Source: Larsenimonas suaedae
Lineage (GTDB): Bacteria; Pseudomonadota; Gammaproteobacteria; Pseudomonadales; Halomonadaceae
Reading direction: 5' to 3'
DNA length: 64,000 nt
Assembly: GCF_023712105.1 (NCBI RefSeq)
Contig: NZ_JAMLJI010000003.1
Location: 405,849-469,848 of the forward strand
Shown: positions 46,120 through 55,141 of the stretch, piece after piece
Position numbering within the stretch: position 1 is the first letter of the stretch
How the letters are laid out: each line of letters opens with the position of its first letter
Program-made: the position numbers and the translations under genes
The notes under the pieces: model-generated
What the model was told of the DNA's origin: nothing
Databases searched by the model: none
The model's input: the letters and a program-made list of their open reading frames with translations, nothing else

Positions 46120-46931
46120 CGGCGCCCTCCAAACATTCGACTCAGGAAGCTTTTCTTCTGCGCTTCGTGGAATCTAAGCGGCACATCTTCGCCCAAAAGC
46201 CGAGACACCGTGTCGGCGTAGGCCTGGCCTGCATCGCTGTCATCGTCGTGGGTGACCGGCACGCCCTGGTTCGAGGCGCGAAGCACCGCCTCGGACTCAG
46301 GAATCAGGCCGAGCAGCTTGATGGAGAGAATTTCGGTGATGTCGTTGAGATTGAGCATATCGCCATGATCGACGCGGTGCGGGTTGTAGCGCGTGATCAA
46401 AAGATGCTCCTTGACCTGCTCCTTGCCCTGCTCGGCCAGACGTGTCTTGGACCCCAAGAGCCCGAGAATGCGGTCGGAGTCGCGCACCGAGGAGACTTCG
46501 GGGTTGGTCACGACGATGGCTTCGTCAGCGTAATACATGGCCAACTGCGCGCCGCGCTCGATGCCGGCGGGCGAGTCACAGATGATATAATCGAACTCGT
46601 CTTTCAGGTTGTTCAAGATCTGCTCGACGCCTTCCGGTGTCAGAGCATCCTTGTCACGCGTCTGAGAGGCGGGAAGGATGAACAGGTTTTCGGTGCGCTT
46701 GTCGCGAATCATCGCCTGATTGAGCGTGGCCTCGCCCTGGATGACGTTGACCAGGTCATAGACGACCCGACGCTCGCACCCCATGATCAAGTCGAGGTTA
46801 CGAAGGCCCACGTCGAAATCGATCACGATCGTCTTGTTGCCACGAAGCGCCAGACCTGTCGCGATGGCTGCCGCGCTGGTTGTTTTACCCACTCCGCCCT
46901 TGCCGGAGGTCACTACGATAATCTTAGCCAA
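46116..46931 (-). CDS. minD: Septum site-determining ATPase MinD
   Basis: This 271-residue ATPase has the deviant Walker [11 protein letters not shown] at residues 9-18, D-x-D switch stretches, D-S-P-A-G-I near residue 118 and a C-terminal amphipathic membrane helix ([10 protein letters not shown]). I chose TTG at 46931, which gives the canonical M-A-K-I-I-V-V-T-S and lies 8 nt after AGGA. The GTG at 46937 has only 2 nt spacing. It recruits MinC to the membrane. Confidence 0.96.
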   Translation of the reverse strand: MAKIIVVTSGKGGVGKTTSAAAIATGLALRGNKTIVIDFDVGLRNLDLIMGCERRVVYDLVNVIQGEATLNQAMIRDKRTENLFILPASQTRDKDALTPEGVEQILNNLKDEFDYIICDSPAGIERGAQLAMYYADEAIVVTNPEVSSVRDSDRILGLLGSKTRLAEQGKEQVKEHLLITRYNPHRVDHGDMLNLNDITEILSIKLLGLIPESEAVLRASNQGVPVTHDDDSDAGQAYADTVSRLLGEDVPLRFHEAQKKSFLSRMFGGRR

Positions 46932-46991
46932 AATCACATTCCTATGCTGACGTTAAACGCGATGACGGCTGGCCAAACGCCAGCGTCGGGC

Positions 46992-47723
46992 TCACAGCGC
47001 CTCAATATGTAAATGGTCTTTTTCCAGATAGACCTGAATGGCCTTGCCAAGCAGCACCGGGTCGATGTCCTCGAGCCGCTTGTAGTTGCCGCTGACGGAA
47101 AGAAGCTCGGCGTGAAGCTCGTGGCAGAACACGCCCACGTCGGTGTCTCCATGAATGCCTGCCAACGCGCGACCGCGCAATGGGCCATAAACGTGGATGC
47201 TGCCTGCGGCGAGAATTTCCGCACCGGCATTGACCGCACCCACCACGACAAGATCCCCTTCCGGTGCACTGATCTGCTGACCGGAACGCACGGTGCCTCG
47301 GTAGACCCGGCCACCATGAGCCACGAGGGTCTCCGCCGCCACAGGCTCGGCAACAGCGGGCTCGGCATCTGGCACCGGGGCGAGCGTGTGCGTGCGCGCC
47401 TCAACCGGTGGAAACCAGCCAAGCCCAAGCGCCCACGCCGATTGTTTGGCGCTTTCGCCGCCGCCGCGCACGGCCACCGGCAACAGCTTATGCGACCGAC
47501 AGATCGCGCAGAGCCGCTCAAGGGCCAGGTTCGGTCCATCGACCTTCTCGACGCTCAACACCACCGGAGTGTGCTGGAAAAACGCCGGAGATTGACTGAC
47601 CTTGCCACTGAGCTGAGCCTCGACCTCTTCGGGGTCTGCACTGGACAACTCCATGACCGTCATCGGCAACATACCGCCTTTAAAGGTGAAGGCCGTATTT
47701 TCTCTGTCCACGTTAAGGCTCAT
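46992..47723 (-). CDS. minC: Septum site-determining protein MinC
   Basis: This 243-residue FtsZ inhibitor has an N-domain (A-F-T-F-K-G-G-M-L-P-M-T-V-M-E-L), a variable acidic Ala/Pro/Val linker (about 120-145) and the C-terminal beta-helix (G-D-L-V-V-V-G-A-V-N-A-G-A-E-I-L-A, then G-S-I-H-V-Y-G-P-L-R-G-R-A-L-A-G) that binds MinD. I chose the ATG at 47723 (GGAG, 6 nt) over 47735. It is the first gene of minCDE; the 292-bp gap to the divergent DUF349 gene must hold both promoters, though I see none clearly. Confidence 0.96.
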   Translation of the reverse strand: MSLNVDRENTAFTFKGGMLPMTVMELSSADPEEVEAQLSGKVSQSPAFFQHTPVVLSVEKVDGPNLALERLCAICRSHKLLPVAVRGGGESAKQSAWALGLGWFPPVEARTHTLAPVPDAEPAVAEPVAAETLVAHGGRVYRGTVRSGQQISAPEGDLVVVGAVNAGAEILAAGSIHVYGPLRGRALAGIHGDTDVGVFCHELHAELLSVSGNYKRLEDIDPVLLGKAIQVYLEKDHLHIEAL

Positions 47724-48015
47724 GCCATGCTCCACGTTGGCTGACGTTTTTCATATCAAGGCCCTGCCCTGCGTGCTTTTGGCGGCTAACGCTATAGGCA
47801 AGTCCCTGCAAACGCAATCGATGATACGGCCTCGACAGAACAATGTCAGGTGTTGCCAGCATGCGACAGTTTATCGGGGCGTCCTGCGCGATATGGCAAC
47901 GGTCTTTTGCTTAAAATGCATGGCGCTGCCATGTAAACTCGTCGCATCAATAAATATTACGGTCGTGTCGGGCCTTTGCGGTTCCCAGACGCGCCTCTCT
48001 CGCTCAGGACAGTTC

Positions 48016-50796
48016 ATGTTTGGATTTTTCAGCCGTTTTTTCGCCCCTGCGTGGCGACATCCCGATCCCAAGCGTCGCCGAAAGGCCATTGACGATCTCG
48101 ACCCCGAACAGAACAGAGCCGCGCTCGAGCATCTACTCGACGATAGTGCAACCCAGGTCCGAGACGCCGCACTGCTCAAGCTCGATGATCCCGAGCGCTT
48201 CATTGAACGTTTGGAACACCAACAGAACGACGTTATTCAGGCACGGTTGATCAAGCACCTGAACGGCAGTGCCGCCGGCGCTCTTTCGCTGGAAACCCGT
48301 CAGAAGCTGCTTGAAACGCTGAGTGAGCCGGCCCTTTTGAAAACCGTGGCCTTCAACGCCGACAATCAGCAGCTGCGCCTGACGGCCCTCGAGCGTCTGC
48401 GCGATGAATCGGACCTGATCGAGCAGGCCTGCCACAACAAGGTGGCGGCCGTCCGTCACGCCGCGGCGCAGCGTGTAGAAAGCGATCAGGGTCTTGAGCA
48501 GTTGATCAAGCTCTCGACTCGAGACCGCAACATCGTACGTCTTGCACGCAACCGGTTGAATGAGCGTCAGCAGAACGCGCGCGAACTCAAGGCGCGCCAT
48601 GAACAGCGCGAATACTGCATTGGCCTGATCGAAAAGCTCGCCAGAGGCAGCTGGGAACCTCAATACGAAGCCCGTCATCGTCATGTCCTAAGGGAATGGG
48701 ATCAACTTGCAAGCGAGGCAGATGCCGACCAAAGTGCGCGCTTCAAGGCCGCACATCATCAGTGCGAAGAAACCATTCGGGCGCATTACAACGCGCAATT
48801 GGCGGCCGAGGAAAAGTCCCGCGCCGAAACCGAGGAGCGCGAGGCGCGAACGGCCACCATCGAGGCGCTCGATAATGCCCTGGATCATCTGAAACGGGAG
48901 CCGCACCCGCGACGTCAGGACATCGACAGTCTGCTGGCGCTCAGACGCCTTCAGGCCGAGCGCTGGATCAATCTAAGCGAGGACAACGCGCCCGCCCCAA
49001 GCGTACAGGCACACTATCTCGAGCGCCTGGCCACCATCGACTGTCTGGTCAACACCTGGCAGACCCTCGATGAGCACCGCACCCAAATCGAGCAGGCGCT
49101 TGATCAAAGCGACATGGATGCGCTTGCGACTCATCGCCAAGCGATCGATTGGCCCCGCGAGTATCCGCTACCGCTTCTGCTTCAGGAAGTGGACACGGCG
49201 CTGGCCACGCACGCCGCTCCGAACACCGACACGGCTTCCGACGATGAGGCCCGGGCCGAATCCGAACACATCGCCAAACAAGCCGAGCAGCTCGAACAGC
49301 TGATCGAATCGGGCGAATTGCAAAGCGCCACGCGCCTTTTCGATGTCTTGCAGGCTCGCCACGCCAAGCTCGACGCCCGATTCCAGAAGCAGCACGCCGC
49401 CCACATCAAGCGGCTCAAGGCGCGCATTGCCGAACTTCGGGACTGGCGAAGCTTCGTGGCCGCGCCCAAACGCGAGCATTTGTGCCAGGCCATGGAGGAG
49501 TTGGCTCACTCCGATGAGGCCGAGACCAACCGAGAACAACGCCATCGCCAGCTCGTCAGTGAATGGAAACAGCTCGGCAGTGCCGCTGCCTCTCGCGAGC
49601 TTTCCCAGCGGTTTCGTAGCGCCTCAGACCAGGTGCGAAAAAATCTTGAAGGCTATTATCAGCACCTGGATCAGCAGCGCACACTGAACAAGCAGTACTG
49701 CGAGGCCCTGTGTGACCAGCTCGAGCAACTGATCGACAACGCCGACCAACTGGCTGACCCGGACGCGCTTCGCACCATCCGAAACAAGGCCCGAGAAGAG
49801 TGGCGCACGTATTCGCCGCTGCCCCGGGAAGACGTGGCAACCCTTCGCCATCGATTTGGCCTTGCGCTTCAGGGTGTACAGACACTCATTGATCAAAAGG
49901 CCCGCGGCATTGCCGAACAGAAACAGGCCCTGGTCGAGCAAGCGGAGCAACTTCTGACCGACGAGCGGGACATCGAACAGCGTACCCGGATCGCCAAGGA
50001 CCTCCAGAAACAGTGGCGCAGCCTCGGGCGTGCACCAAAAGGCGATGAGCAACGGCTTTGGAAGCAGTTTCGAAACGTCTGTGACCGGCTGTTCGAGTGG
50101 CGGGACAGCGAGCGCACGACGCGCAAGGGTGCACAGGACCAGCAGCTCGACGCACTGCAGGCCTTGATCGACCGTGTGGATCAGTGGCATCCGACGCGGC
50201 TTGAGGACAGCGCCTATCTGGATCAGGTCGAGCAGGAACTGGAAGAATATCAACCACTGCCCAGAGGCCGACGCAGCGAGGGCATGCTGAAACGCTGGAA
50301 CGGCATCGTTCGGCGCCGACGTGAAGAACTCGACTCACTGGCAAATGACGAGCTCAAGCAACGCTGGCATGCCTGGCAGCCTCTGCTTGAAGCCCACGTC
50401 GAGGCCGACGAAGCACGAATGCAGGGCGACACGTTCGAAGACGTTGGCTCATTGACCCTTGAACCGCCGCTGACCAAACAGGCCCAGCGCGCACATCAGG
50501 CCCGCAATCTCAATCGACGTCATGGCACCCCCACCGAAGACGACACGCTTCAGCGGCTCAAGGTGCATCTGGCGCTCATGGCAAATGCACCGATCAGTGC
50601 CGACGACAATGACCGTCGACTCGACATCCAGGTCGCACGTCTTAACGATAACGTCGGCCAGGAATACCAGCTGAGCGACGAATTCTCACAGTGGTTGTGC
50701 CAGTTGATTGCGACCGGGCCAGTAACGCGCACCCAGTGGGCACGCCTCAAATCCGAGCTGGATCAGCTGGTCACCCAGCTTGATTTCCATCAATGA
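48016..50796 (+). CDS. Large DUF349-repeat protein
   Basis: This 926-residue soluble, highly charged alpha-helical protein has an N-terminal HEAT-like part (about 1-200: short helices with L-x-x-L-x-D-x-S/D patterns). Several DUF349 units follow, marked by recurrent W-x-x-L-G and L-W-x-x-F-R patterns (for example W-R-S-L-G-R-A-P-K-G-D-E-Q-R-L-W-K-Q-F-R near 670). Long coiled-coil stretches separate them. DUF349 proteins have no settled role. The ATG at 48016 follows CAGGAC. An upstream in-frame extension is non-coding in style. It lies between minC and the initiator tRNA. Confidence 0.82.
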   Translation: MFGFFSRFFAPAWRHPDPKRRRKAIDDLDPEQNRAALEHLLDDSATQVRDAALLKLDDPERFIERLEHQQNDVIQARLIKHLNGSAAGALSLETRQKLLETLSEPALLKTVAFNADNQQLRLTALERLRDESDLIEQACHNKVAAVRHAAAQRVESDQGLEQLIKLSTRDRNIVRLARNRLNERQQNARELKARHEQREYCIGLIEKLARGSWEPQYEARHRHVLREWDQLASEADADQSARFKAAHHQCEETIRAHYNAQLAAEEKSRAETEEREARTATIEALDNALDHLKREPHPRRQDIDSLLALRRLQAERWINLSEDNAPAPSVQAHYLERLATIDCLVNTWQTLDEHRTQIEQALDQSDMDALATHRQAIDWPREYPLPLLLQEVDTALATHAAPNTDTASDDEARAESEHIAKQAEQLEQLIESGELQSATRLFDVLQARHAKLDARFQKQHAAHIKRLKARIAELRDWRSFVAAPKREHLCQAMEELAHSDEAETNREQRHRQLVSEWKQLGSAAASRELSQRFRSASDQVRKNLEGYYQHLDQQRTLNKQYCEALCDQLEQLIDNADQLADPDALRTIRNKAREEWRTYSPLPREDVATLRHRFGLALQGVQTLIDQKARGIAEQKQALVEQAEQLLTDERDIEQRTRIAKDLQKQWRSLGRAPKGDEQRLWKQFRNVCDRLFEWRDSERTTRKGAQDQQLDALQALIDRVDQWHPTRLEDSAYLDQVEQELEEYQPLPRGRRSEGMLKRWNGIVRRRREELDSLANDELKQRWHAWQPLLEAHVEADEARMQGDTFEDVGSLTLEPPLTKQAQRAHQARNLNRRHGTPTEDDTLQRLKVHLALMANAPISADDNDRRLDIQVARLNDNVGQEYQLSDEFSQWLCQLIATGPVTRTQWARLKSELDQLVTQLDFHQ

Positions 50797-50817
50797 ACTC
50801 TTTTTGCCAACAAATGG

Positions 50818-50845
50818 TTGACGCCGGCCTGAAAATCCGTATTAT
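50818..50845 (+). promoter_or_regulatory. Promoter of the initiator tRNA gene
   Basis: TTGACG (50818-50823) and TATTAT (50840-50845) are separated by 16 bp. The expected start site is about 7 nt before the mature tRNA. Confidence 0.75.
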
Positions 50846-50858
50846 ACAGCCACGTCGA

Positions 50859-50935
<77 letters not shown>

Positions 50936-50941
50936 AATATG

Positions 50942-50976
50942 AAAAAGCCGACTCATTTTTTGAGTCGGCTTTTTTT
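50942..50976 (+). terminator. Rho-independent terminator of tRNA-fMet
   Basis: A stem of AAAAGCCGACTCA with TGAGTCGGCTTTT is followed by a T-run, directly after the tRNA. Confidence 0.93.
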
Positions 50977-51025
50977 ACGTCTCAATAAAATCATCACACC
51001 TGCCCAAATCTAGACCAGGCGCGAC

Positions 51026-51676
51026 TTAGTCCGGGTCGTTGGCCGCCTCCTGTAAACCTCCGCCGCTCTTTCCGAACATATGATACTTCAGATACGCCGC
51101 CTCGCGGTGCCGGCGTGCGCTGTACGCATCCCCAAAGTCCACCAGCTCGGTAATCATGCCCATCCAGTTATGGGTCAGTGCATAGGTCCAGAACCGCGGA
51201 GTACGGTGGGCCAAGTTGGGGCCGTACTGAACGGCGAGACTGACAACTACCGTTGCCGCGGCTGACGGCAAGGCAGTCCATCCTTTTTCAGGCGACGCAT
51301 TCTGCTGCGCGTCGAAGCGGTCAGCAACGTCTTTGATGATCGCGCCGTAAACGGCTCGGTCCAGCTGAGTCACTTCCTTTTCGGTCAACGTAAGCGGTGC
51401 ATTCTCCAGCGCCTCGGCGGCCTTGTGCTGCTTGAGCCCGACATAGGGCGCAAGCTTTTCGATCAACCCTCGCGAAAGCGCCAGCCCGGCCAGACGCTCC
51501 ATCGACATTTGGCCGATATCGACACCATGCGCCACCGTCACGCCGCTGTTGCTTTGTCCGAGCATGGGCACACAGGCCGTGGTCGGGTCCCCGGCCTGCT
51601 CGAGCGCATGGATGAACTCGAAATCGATGGCGGCGGTATATACGAGGGTTTCTGTAGGGAAAGATGCCTGAGTCAT
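51026..51676 (-). CDS. Pesticin-type muramidase (T4-lysozyme fold)
   Basis: This 216-residue protein resembles the catalytic domain of pesticin. Glu26 (F-I-H-A-L-E), Thr47 (S-G-V-T) and Asp53 (H-G-V-D-I-G-Q) reproduce the Glu-Thr-Asp set, with the same 6-residue Thr-Asp spacing as pesticin T201/D207. A C-terminal half with R-R-H-R-E-A-A-Y-L follows. It should cleave murein glycan. No signal peptide or receptor domain is present, and no holin, spanin or immunity gene is adjacent. The start follows GGAGC. It might be a phage-derived leftover or an endolysin-like effector. Confidence 0.7.
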   Translation of the reverse strand: MTQASFPTETLVYTAAIDFEFIHALEQAGDPTTACVPMLGQSNSGVTVAHGVDIGQMSMERLAGLALSRGLIEKLAPYVGLKQHKAAEALENAPLTLTEKEVTQLDRAVYGAIIKDVADRFDAQQNASPEKGWTALPSAAATVVVSLAVQYGPNLAHRTPRFWTYALTHNWMGMITELVDFGDAYSARRHREAAYLKYHMFGKSGGGLQEAANDPD

Positions 51677-51762
51677 TCGTGTGCTCCTGGGTCGGTAGAT
51701 TCACTACCAACTTAATGAGCGAATCGGCACAATTCAGCCAATCTTGCGTGTCCTAAGTTCCC

Positions 51763-52821
51763 TTACACATCCTGGCCGATCGGCGCATCGAACGAGAGCG
51801 CCTGACCGCTTGCATCGCTTTGCTTGGCAAGCTCAAGAAGCCGCATGACTTGAAGTGCGCTGCCCAGACTGACCGGCGACTCGCCGCCTCTGAGCGCATC
51901 GCGTACGCCCTGATAGAAGGCCGGGTAATTGCCCGGTTGAGTGGGCACGGTCTCGCGTACAAACGCTCCATTTTGAAGGCGCACAATCTCACCGGGCGTG
52001 GCGTCATGCCCCCAGCCGTCAAACGTCGGCCGAGCTCCACGGCGTAGCATGCTCTCTTGAGGATCAAGCCCGTAGATAGTGAAGCTGCCCTCGGTGCCAT
52101 GAAGCGAAAATCTCGGTGTCGGCGCACAGGCAACCGTAGTGCTGTGCAGAATGACTCGAAAGTCATCATAGCGAAGCACCACATGGAAATAGTCCGTTGC
52201 CTGCGCCTGATCGCGCAACGCCCCCAGATCAGCGAAGACCGAACGCGGCGGCCCAAACAACTCAAGCGCCTGATCGCCCAGATGGGCCCCCAGGTCCATC
52301 CAGACACCGCTGCCCTCGCCCGGCTGCTCACGCCATTTTGACGCGTCTACAGCAGGTCGAAAGCGGTCGAAATGCGACTCGAACTGGGTGAGCGCGCCAA
52401 GCGTGCCCTGCTCGATGAGCTGTCGGACTGTCAAGAAATCGCCATCCCAGCGCCGATTGTGGAAAACGATGGCCTGCTTGCCAGTTGCCTCACTGATCTC
52501 CTTTACCTTGAGCGCCTCGGAGTAGTTCAGCGCGAACGGCTTATCGATTACCACGTGCTTGCCCGCCTGCATCGCCCGGATGGCCAGATCGGCGTGGGTA
52601 TCGTTAGGGCTTGCCACCACCACCAGCTCGATCTCGGGATGCGCAAGCACCTCATCAACACTACCCACCGAAGCGTTCGGATAGGCCCTTTTGACCTTAT
52701 CGTTCTGCCGTGTTGCCACCGTATGCAATGAAAGGCCTTCAGTGGTCGTAATCAGCGGCGCGTGAAACGCCGTGCCGGCCAATCCAAAGCCAATCATTCC
52801 GACGTTAATCGCGTTGGTCAT
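51763..52821 (-). CDS. Gfo/Idh/MocA-family NAD(P)-dependent oxidoreductase
   Basis: This 352-residue protein has an N-terminal Rossmann domain with G-M-I-G-F-G-L-A-G near residue 8, the E-K/D-K-P motif (V-I-D-K-P-F-A-L near residue 93) and a C-terminal alpha/beta domain (W-M-D-L-G-A-H-L-G-D-Q near 175), all typical. It is closest in style to E. coli YdgJ/YhhX sugar- or inositol-type dehydrogenases. The substrate is not evident. The start follows AAGGAAG. It is 86 bp from the muramidase gene. Confidence 0.88.
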   Translation of the reverse strand: MTNAINVGMIGFGLAGTAFHAPLITTTEGLSLHTVATRQNDKVKRAYPNASVGSVDEVLAHPEIELVVVASPNDTHADLAIRAMQAGKHVVIDKPFALNYSEALKVKEISEATGKQAIVFHNRRWDGDFLTVRQLIEQGTLGALTQFESHFDRFRPAVDASKWREQPGEGSGVWMDLGAHLGDQALELFGPPRSVFADLGALRDQAQATDYFHVVLRYDDFRVILHSTTVACAPTPRFSLHGTEGSFTIYGLDPQESMLRRGARPTFDGWGHDATPGEIVRLQNGAFVRETVPTQPGNYPAFYQGVRDALRGGESPVSLGSALQVMRLLELAKQSDASGQALSFDAPIGQDV

Positions 52822-52948
52822 GAGTTCTTCCTTGGTCTTTTGTCATTGCGCTGTATTCCTGCCGCGAGCATTCACTAAACTACGGTTGAATTCAGCGCTG
52901 TCCGACAGCATTAAAGTGATCACGAACATACCCAGTTAGGAAGGTGCC

Positions 52949-53887
52949 ATGCAAATAGTCGACCCCCGCACCGGGGCTCCGATGGAGAACCCCGCAGAAA
53001 CCTCCGGCCACCGCGCCGGCGCCCAGGATGTCGATGACGCCAGCATCATCGTGACCGTGGACATGAGTAACTTCCAGCAGGTCGTTCTGGAAGGCTCAAT
53101 GAATACGCCGGTCCTGCTCGAGTGCCTATCAAGCGGCAACGACGAGTGCCAACGCCTGACCCCCGTACTTGAAAAACTGGCCCGCGAATACAAGGGCGCG
53201 TTCATTCTGGCCAAGCTCGATATCGACTCCGAGCCTCAGATTGCCGCGCAGCTGGGTGTTCGCGCCGCGCCGGACGTCAAACTCATCGCTCAGGGTCAGC
53301 TTTATGATCAGTTCCAGGGCGCTCTGCCCGAACAGAAGATCCGCGAGTGGCTTGGTCAGTACCTTGAAGCGCCGCAGGATACGGGCTTAAGCACCCAGGC
53401 TCAGGCCGAACAAGCCGTTGAGCAAGGCGATACGGCAACAGCCAAGACGCTCTATCAGCAACTGATCAATGAATCGCCAAATCATCATGAGTACAAGATC
53501 GATTACGCGGGCGTTCTAACCGCTGAGGGCGACTTCGCGCAGGCGCTCGAGATTCTCGATGCACTCCCCCCCGAAGACCGTGATAGCTCAAAAGGCCGCG
53601 GTGTACGCGCCCGCATCGAGTTCGCCAAGGAAGCGCCCTCGCGTGAGGACGTGGATGCGCTCGGCGCACGAGACGACAGCGAAGCGCAGTTTTTGCAGGC
53701 GCAGTTCGCGCTCGGCCAGGGGCAGTACGAACCGGCGCTCGAGGCTCTGCTCACGCTGATGCAGAAAGACCGAAGCTACGGCGACGACATCGCACGCAAA
53801 ACGCTTCTGCGCGTGTTCGATGCCCTCGGCAAGGAGCACGCTCTGACCACAACCTACCGCCGCCGTATGTTTACACTGCTTTATTGA
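52949..53887 (+). CDS. cnoX: CnoX/YbbN-like thioredoxin-fold chaperone
   Basis: This 312-residue protein has a thioredoxin domain (about 33-140) fused to a C-terminal TPR region (about 150-310: E-Q-G-D-T-A-T-A-K-T-L-Y-Q-Q-L). In E. coli CnoX the redox motif is S-Q-H-C; here it is N-D-E-C (S-S-G-N-D-E-C-Q-R-L-T-P), so only the second Cys remains. A further Cys lies 8 residues before it. About 28 extra N-terminal residues precede the domain. CnoX guards clients from oxidation and passes them to GroEL. The start follows AGGAAGG. Confidence 0.88.
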   Translation: MQIVDPRTGAPMENPAETSGHRAGAQDVDDASIIVTVDMSNFQQVVLEGSMNTPVLLECLSSGNDECQRLTPVLEKLAREYKGAFILAKLDIDSEPQIAAQLGVRAAPDVKLIAQGQLYDQFQGALPEQKIREWLGQYLEAPQDTGLSTQAQAEQAVEQGDTATAKTLYQQLINESPNHHEYKIDYAGVLTAEGDFAQALEILDALPPEDRDSSKGRGVRARIEFAKEAPSREDVDALGARDDSEAQFLQAQFALGQGQYEPALEALLTLMQKDRSYGDDIARKTLLRVFDALGKEHALTTTYRRRMFTLLY

Positions 53888-53892
53888 GCACA

Positions 53893-53916
53893 AACGGGCC
53901 CGATCGGGCCCGTTTC
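53893..53916. terminator. Bidirectional hairpin between cnoX and patB
   Basis: A perfect 24-bp palindrome (AAACGGGCCCGA and its complement) lies directly after the cnoX stop, ending in TTT on either strand. Confidence 0.75.
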
Positions 53917-53938
53917 AATGCACAGGGGCATCTCGCGG

Positions 53939-55102
53939 TTAGCGCAGCACCGTGTCCATCCGCTCGAGCGCGGCCTGAAGGGTTTCAAGCGAGGTACCGA
54001 AGTTAATACGCACGAAGCCCGGCCAGCCGAAATCGGCGCCATCCGACAGCCCAACACGGGCCTTATCCAAGAGCGCCTTCTGCGGGACATCGCCAAGCCC
54101 TGCCTCTCGAAGATCGAGCCAGCCTAGATAGGTCGATTCAGGCTTGGCCCAGCTGACGCCCGGCCAGGCAGCGACGTAGCGGTCGATCAACTCGGCGTTG
54201 CCTGCAAGCACATCAAGCAGTGCCTGACGCCACGGCTCACCGTGCTCAAACGCGGCTTGAGCAGCCACCAGCCCCATGACATTGTCGGAAGGCATCAATC
54301 CCAGACAGGCTCTCTTGAATCGTTTTCTGAGCCCGTCGTCGGCGATGACTGCACAAGCACTGGTCAACCCCGCCACATTGAAGGTCTTCGAGGGCGCCCA
54401 GAGCGTGATCGTACGCTCGGCAAGTCGAGGTTCTGCCTTAATCAGAGGTACGTGAGCACGACCTGTGTCATGGATCAGATCACAGTGAAGTTCATCGGAG
54501 CACACCCATAGATCGTACCTCTCGACCAGCGCTGCCAGCTCGGCAAGTTCCTGACTGTCGAACACATGCCCGGTCGGGTTGTGTGGATGACAAAGCAGTA
54601 GCATTCGCGTGCGCGGCGTAATGGCGCGCTCCAGCGCCGTGATATCCAGTCGCCACTGCGGGTCCTCCGCCGTTGGCGCACGCAGGGCGGCCGTCTGGGT
54701 ATGACGTCCGACATTTTCCGCGATGTGAAGAAACGGAGGGTAGATCGGCGTCAGTGTCAGGATGTCATCGCCGAGTTCGGTCAGCGCCTGCGCCGCGATA
54801 TGAAGCGCCGGCACCACGCCCGGCAGCCAGTGCTGCCAGGCGGGTTCGAGCGTTAGCCCATAATGGCGCGCGCTCCAGTCGCACAGCGTGCGCTTCAATG
54901 CATCGGAGGCGAAGGTGTAGCCGAACACACCGTGCTTGACCCGTGCCTCCAGCGCCTCGATAACAGGCTCTGGCGAGCGAAAATCCATATCGGCCACCCA
55001 CAGCGGCAGCACATCCTCGTCAAAGCGGCTCCACTTGGTCGAGCCCATGTGACGACGCGTCGTCACCGTCGTAAAATCGAAGTCCGTACGCTCGCTTGCC
55101 AT
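53939..55102 (-). CDS. patB: PatB/MalY-type PLP C-S lyase (cystathionine beta-lyase-like)
   Basis: This 387-residue class I/II aminotransferase-fold enzyme has P-L-W-V-A-D-M-D-F near residue 33 (MalY/PatB signature), C-H-P-H-N-P-T-G-H near residue 170, S-D-E-L-H-C-D-L near 202, the PLP lysine in A-P-S-K-T-F-N-V-A-G near 235 and the C-terminal R-I-N-F-G-T. It cleaves cystathionine or cysteine C-S bonds. The length is normal (E. coli MalY 390). It is divergent from a hypothetical gene with only 39 bp between. Confidence 0.92.
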   Translation of the reverse strand: MASERTDFDFTTVTTRRHMGSTKWSRFDEDVLPLWVADMDFRSPEPVIEALEARVKHGVFGYTFASDALKRTLCDWSARHYGLTLEPAWQHWLPGVVPALHIAAQALTELGDDILTLTPIYPPFLHIAENVGRHTQTAALRAPTAEDPQWRLDITALERAITPRTRMLLLCHPHNPTGHVFDSQELAELAALVERYDLWVCSDELHCDLIHDTGRAHVPLIKAEPRLAERTITLWAPSKTFNVAGLTSACAVIADDGLRKRFKRACLGLMPSDNVMGLVAAQAAFEHGEPWRQALLDVLAGNAELIDRYVAAWPGVSWAKPESTYLGWLDLREAGLGDVPQKALLDKARVGLSDGADFGWPGFVRINFGTSLETLQAALERMDTVLR

Positions 55103-55141
55103 ACAATTACGCCCTTAATGTTTCTTTTCTCGGATACTGCC

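Noticed and set aside
44845..46221. A 458-codon open frame antisense to sbcB and minE
   Set aside because: It crosses two well-conserved genes and has no domain signature.
47653..48015. Extended N-terminus of the DUF349 protein
   Set aside because: The frame is open but runs antisense into minC, lacks family similarity, and the ATG at 48016 has a proper ribosome site.
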